DNA of 37,915 nt, taken from the NCBI RefSeq assembly GCF_000485595.1, contig NW_014577062.1, positions 449,148 to 487,062 on the forward strand, read 5' to 3'. Position numbers and translations under genes: made by a program. Below, piece after piece: positions 34,074-37,915 of the stretch. Every line of letters begins with the position of its first letter. The first letter of the stretch is position 1. Source of the stretch: Priapulus caudatus. Taxonomy: Eukaryota > Priapulida > Priapulimorpha > Priapulimorphida > Priapulidae. A model generated the notes under the pieces. It saw only the letters and a list, made by a program, of their open reading frames with translations, was not told where the DNA came from and did no database searches.

Positions 34074-34440
34074 GATCACGAGCAACTGACCCTCGCGTGA
34101 CATTTGAGCGGCGGGCGGTCGACGACCAACCAATCCCCCATAGACTACGGCATGGCCGCGACCAGATCGAACGTATGAGAACGGCCGTAGAAAATTAACT
34201 CGGCAGTCTACGGCAACCGACGCACGAGCGCCATTTGTATGTACATTAGCATAGCCAAAACCTAGAGCGCGCGATGCTGCGAGCAAAGTGAATATTGTAG
34301 ATTTTATCGCCACTCGCCGTCGGCCCGCCCGCAACGCGACGCGATCGTGAGTAACTGACCGTCGCGTGACATTCGGGCAGCGTGCGGTCGACGACCATCC
34401 GATCCCCCATAGACCGCGGCGTGGCGGCGACGCGACATCG
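34074..34440 (+). repeat. Diverged tandem duplication of a roughly 97-base CpG-rich block
   Basis: The block starting at 34074 (GATCACGAGCAACTGACC...) recurs at 34343 (GATCGTGAGTAACTGACC...), offset 269 bases. Shared stretches include CGCGTGACATT, GCGGTCGACGACCA and ATCCCCCATAGAC. Overlapping open frames on both strands (33921-34334, 33929-34198, 34246-34443) reflect the CpG-rich composition. Confidence 0.8.
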
Positions 34441-34560
34441 CATCAGCTAGACACGCGGCACCAGCGAGACGATGTCAACAAGCAGCCTCACCGTCGTCTC
34501 ATGACATTATCATCATCTCGCGTCAGCGTCGTCTTATTTGCTGACGCTTCGTAGCGTCAT

Positions 34561-34620
34561 AGTTATACCGCGATTGTCACGTGACGTCATAGTTATACCG
34601 CGATTGTCACGTGACGTCAT
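34561..34620 (+). promoter_or_regulatory. Two exact 30-bp repeats, each with an overlapping E-box and CRE
   Basis: 34561-34590 and 34591-34620 are identical. Each contains CACGTG (34578-34583, 34608-34613) overlapping TGACGTCA (34582-34589, 34612-34619), the full CREB/ATF consensus. A third TGACGTCA lies at 34712-34719. Enhancer function within the CaV2 intron is inference; the sequence match is exact. Confidence 0.6.
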
Positions 34621-34720
34621 CATTAACTTATAACGTCTCATGCATGATGTCATCTTTATATGGGGACACCATCCTCGTCTCGACGTTGTAATATCTTGAC
34701 ATCGTCGTCCGTGACGTCAT

Positions 34721-35458
34721 CACCGTCATGGCGTCATTGTTGTCGCGCGGTATCGCGGATGCGCATCACCGGTCTTGCGGATTTAGTGCGATGCATGCAC
34801 GATGACATTATAACAACTAGCCACCCCCGGCTAGCCACACACTAGCTTAGTGTAGCGCATAAGCCATGGACCATTGCATTATCTGCAGATCGACTTACAT
34901 CTTCCGTCTTGTACTCGGGATGTATTCGTGCGATTTTCAGTGAACGGCATATGTGCACAGTTTATTTTACAATTCAGTCTTTACAATTCAGTACGAAATT
35001 ATCACGTACCGTTGAACACAGGCGCGAGTGTGTGCTTACGGGAAAAACCTGCGGCGGCTATTCGAGACACGCGCTCTCTATTCTACCACAACAACGAAAC
35101 AAACATTATTTGACACGCGGGCGTGCGGGTTTGTGACAAGAGCGTTCCACTGCGGTGTTTGCTTATCAATGGCAAACACGTAAAACCAAAACTACTCCGA
35201 AACAAAAAACGCTCGTCGTTGATCAATTACGCGTATAGGCTACGCTTATTTATCCTCATGTTTCCGTTCAAACAAGAGACGCACTCGGCCCGTGCGATTC
35301 GATAACACTCAACATTTTCCGACGATACATCGCCACTAATTGTCCAATGAAATATGAGTGCGCGCTATGTTGCATGGAAGATCAACCGCGCTGCTATGTT
35401 GGAGATACATATTAGCCTCGTATCACCATTTATGCTCTCCGCCGCATTCCTTTAAGAG
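34721..35458. other. No recognisable feature
   Basis: Mixed-composition intronic DNA. Several short open frames (34874-35305) lack any recognisable domain. Confidence 0.4.
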
Positions 35459-35971
<513 letters not shown>

Positions 35972-36396
35972 TTGACATTAGATTTTAAAGTTGGGCATTC
36001 GCACCTGTCCTTGAACCCCATATTTTTACGCTAGATGGCACTGTGCCACTGTGCATGGTATGGGCCCTGAAGTGGCTTTTTATTTGGTAAATATTTATTG
36101 ATGTATTGATATAAAACGAGTCATTGTTCAAACAGCAATTGCAGCTTGTGGTTGTTAATTAATGGTAAATATTGAGGGAGACAGGCGGACAGGCACACAG
36201 ACAGGTGCGCCTATCTAACAGCCAAATAATATTTGTGTATTCTATAACGATTACAACCAGACCGCCTTATAGTCAGGTTCACTATGTTTTTTCGTCTACC
36301 GAATATGGTAGATCTAGCAACCTATACATTTTTGGAAGTCAATAGCATGAGGAATCCGAAAACAATGTTTACATTTGCGGAGTACCGGCATGGACC
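35972..36396. other. No recognisable feature
   Basis: AT-rich DNA containing AGATGGCACT near 36033 and no coding evidence. Confidence 0.35.
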
Positions 36397-36420
36397 GCCA
36401 TTTTGGATTTTCAAAATGGC
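36397..36420. repeat. Short inverted repeat GCCATTTTG / CAAAATGGC
   Basis: A nine-base stem (36397-36405 and 36412-36420) with a six-base loop, in a local context rich in CCGCC. Possibly a fragment of a dispersed repeat; not identified. Confidence 0.6.
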
Positions 36421-37915
36421 CCGCCGCTATAAAATAATATTTGGCCGTATTTTCTCCTCTAATCACTCCTAAAACTTTTTAAATATGCCATCCTATGTTT
36501 TCAGGACAGAGGAATCCGATTGGTGACATAACCAGACTTCTTACTGTAACACTTGGTATTTTTTCAGGAAACATTATTGTTATATGAAACAAAACAAAAA
36601 TCATTAATATATAGGCATATATGCCGTTTCTGCAACATATAAAAGCTGCCGCACCTTAGTTGCGTCATAGCTTCTGGCTCTATCTAGAATCAACAGAGAA
36701 GTGGAGAACAGAGCCACATCCCAGTTGGGCTAGGGTTCAAATCACTCGTGTCAGGGTAGCCAATGTTGACCCACTGGGCCCACTACCTACTCGGCTGCAG
36801 AAGTGTCACAATGAGTGCCTACCATGCTGACTGTGATTCTGGCAAGCATCCGAATTGAAGACGTTGTGCGTTGTGAGAATACCCGCGACAGTGCATTTCG
36901 TATCGACATGCGCAGCTTGTACGAGAAGGCAGTGCAGTTACTGGATTGCAAGACTTGATCTGAAAGAAGCAGTTGTCCCCAGACTAGGGTGTGAAGCTAC
37001 ATGCTGTGATGGCTGCGCTGAGAGCTCTGGAACGTCCCATAGAAACCTCAGGCGATAGATGATGCTCTGTGATTGAGGGCTGACGTATACGGCTCTGCCC
37101 ACAACCAGACAAGATCGCTCAAGTGCGCCTCACTACAAGAGAACTCTTCGTGCACACTATCCACACTTATATGGCTCTATATGAACTTGTCCTGGAACAG
37201 TTCTTCACAGAAAAGCCCAGACCTTTAAAGCGATTTTGGCGTAGAAGCAGGCCAGATAATGTCCAGAAGAGCTTTGTGCAATATCAGGCAGCTGACAGAA
37301 GCCTCAAATCCGAAAGACGTTGAGCAAGAACCAATGACGATCTACTACAAACCTGCACTAACGACGACGTCATTCAACAGCTAAAAAGTGGGAAGCGCAG
37401 AAATCGCTCAAATGCAAATTGTTAAGTCTTTGATGACTACATCCACCGCCGTGTGAAAACGCATCTTGCAACTTTGTGAAGCATCCACGAATTCCAGATC
37501 TCGTTCTCCACTCTTCAAGCTGGTCGGCAGGCACCTAAGCAAGTTCATTCTTCGCCATGGATCGAATAAAATACAAGGCGCTCTGCCATCGTTACATCGC
37601 AGACATGCCATGAGTTGAAGACAAAGCCATCCAGAAACTCGACTGGAAGTGAACTACAAGACGGAAACATATCTCGTGGACACAGAGTACGATCCCATTT
37701 GTCCTCGATTGGAGGCAGATGCACGCATGTGAAACAACTCAACAGTATGCACTGAAGCATACATTCGCGTTTAATTAGCATTTCGAATCTATGCCACGCT
37801 ATCGTCAACGGTTTTCTTGGCCACTCCTTGAGATGCTCCAGTCTTTCAGCTGAATTCAAGGCCATTCAATACTTGCTGTAAACAAGGGCACAAGCAGCAT
37901 CATGATGTTCAGCCA
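36421..37915. other. Unrecognised sequence, possibly a decayed transposon
   Basis: From about 36700 the sequence is more GC-balanced than typical intron here and has several short open frames on both strands (36855-37058 +, 37123-37323 +, 37545-37865 -). None shows a motif I can assign. A coding relic is possible, but no family, terminal repeat or splice site supports it. Confidence 0.3.

Noticed and set aside
36720-36770. GGTTCAAATCA as a tRNA-type B box suggesting a SINE or tRNA gene
   Set aside because: No A box at suitable distance, no cloverleaf pairing and no A-rich tail.

Overview
The window is animal nuclear DNA, not prokaryotic. It is almost entirely intronic, with dense simple-sequence repeats, and I can support only one host protein-coding gene: a voltage-gated calcium channel alpha-1 subunit of the CaV2 class (cacophony/unc-2 in protostomes; CACNA1A/B/E in vertebrates) on the + strand. 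Three consecutive exons are visible (26323-26428, 27954-28093, 31661-31773). They join in frame and encode repeat I from segment S1 through the S4 voltage sensor. Exons 1 and 5 were not found and presumably lie outside the window. Residue choices, abundant CpG and the repeat spectrum suggest a protostome, plausibly an arthropod; I cannot name the species.

Layout. 1-26322: probably the 3' part of intron 1. It holds a GC-rich low-complexity patch (2.46-2.69 kb), a very noisy 31-bp minisatellite with one flanking arm (5.24-8.6 kb), a possible non-LTR retrotransposon 3' end (11.0-11.9 kb), a clear antisense relic of a non-LTR reverse transcriptase (12.6-14.8 kb), a 5-kb foldback-like element with long inverted arms and 31-bp repeat arrays (15064-20063), an assembly gap (21362-21386) and GA/AC microsatellites. 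26323-31773: the three CaV2 exons, with introns of 1525 and 3567 nt carrying GA, CA and a 1.3-kb CATC tract. 31774-37915: intron 4, with a duplicated CpG-rich segment, a cluster of three perfect CRE motifs and a compound GT/GA/TA/GATG microsatellite.

The most informative observation is that intron 1 ends as a U12-type AT-AC intron (branch site TTCCTTAAC, terminal AC). That gives an exon of exactly 106 nt that begins inside a codon. The foldback-like element, the complementary microsatellites flanking the voltage-sensor exon, and the CRE cluster are the other points worth checking. I found no prokaryote-style operon, CRISPR array or unprecedented multi-gene system. Nearly all long open frames here are microsatellite artefacts.
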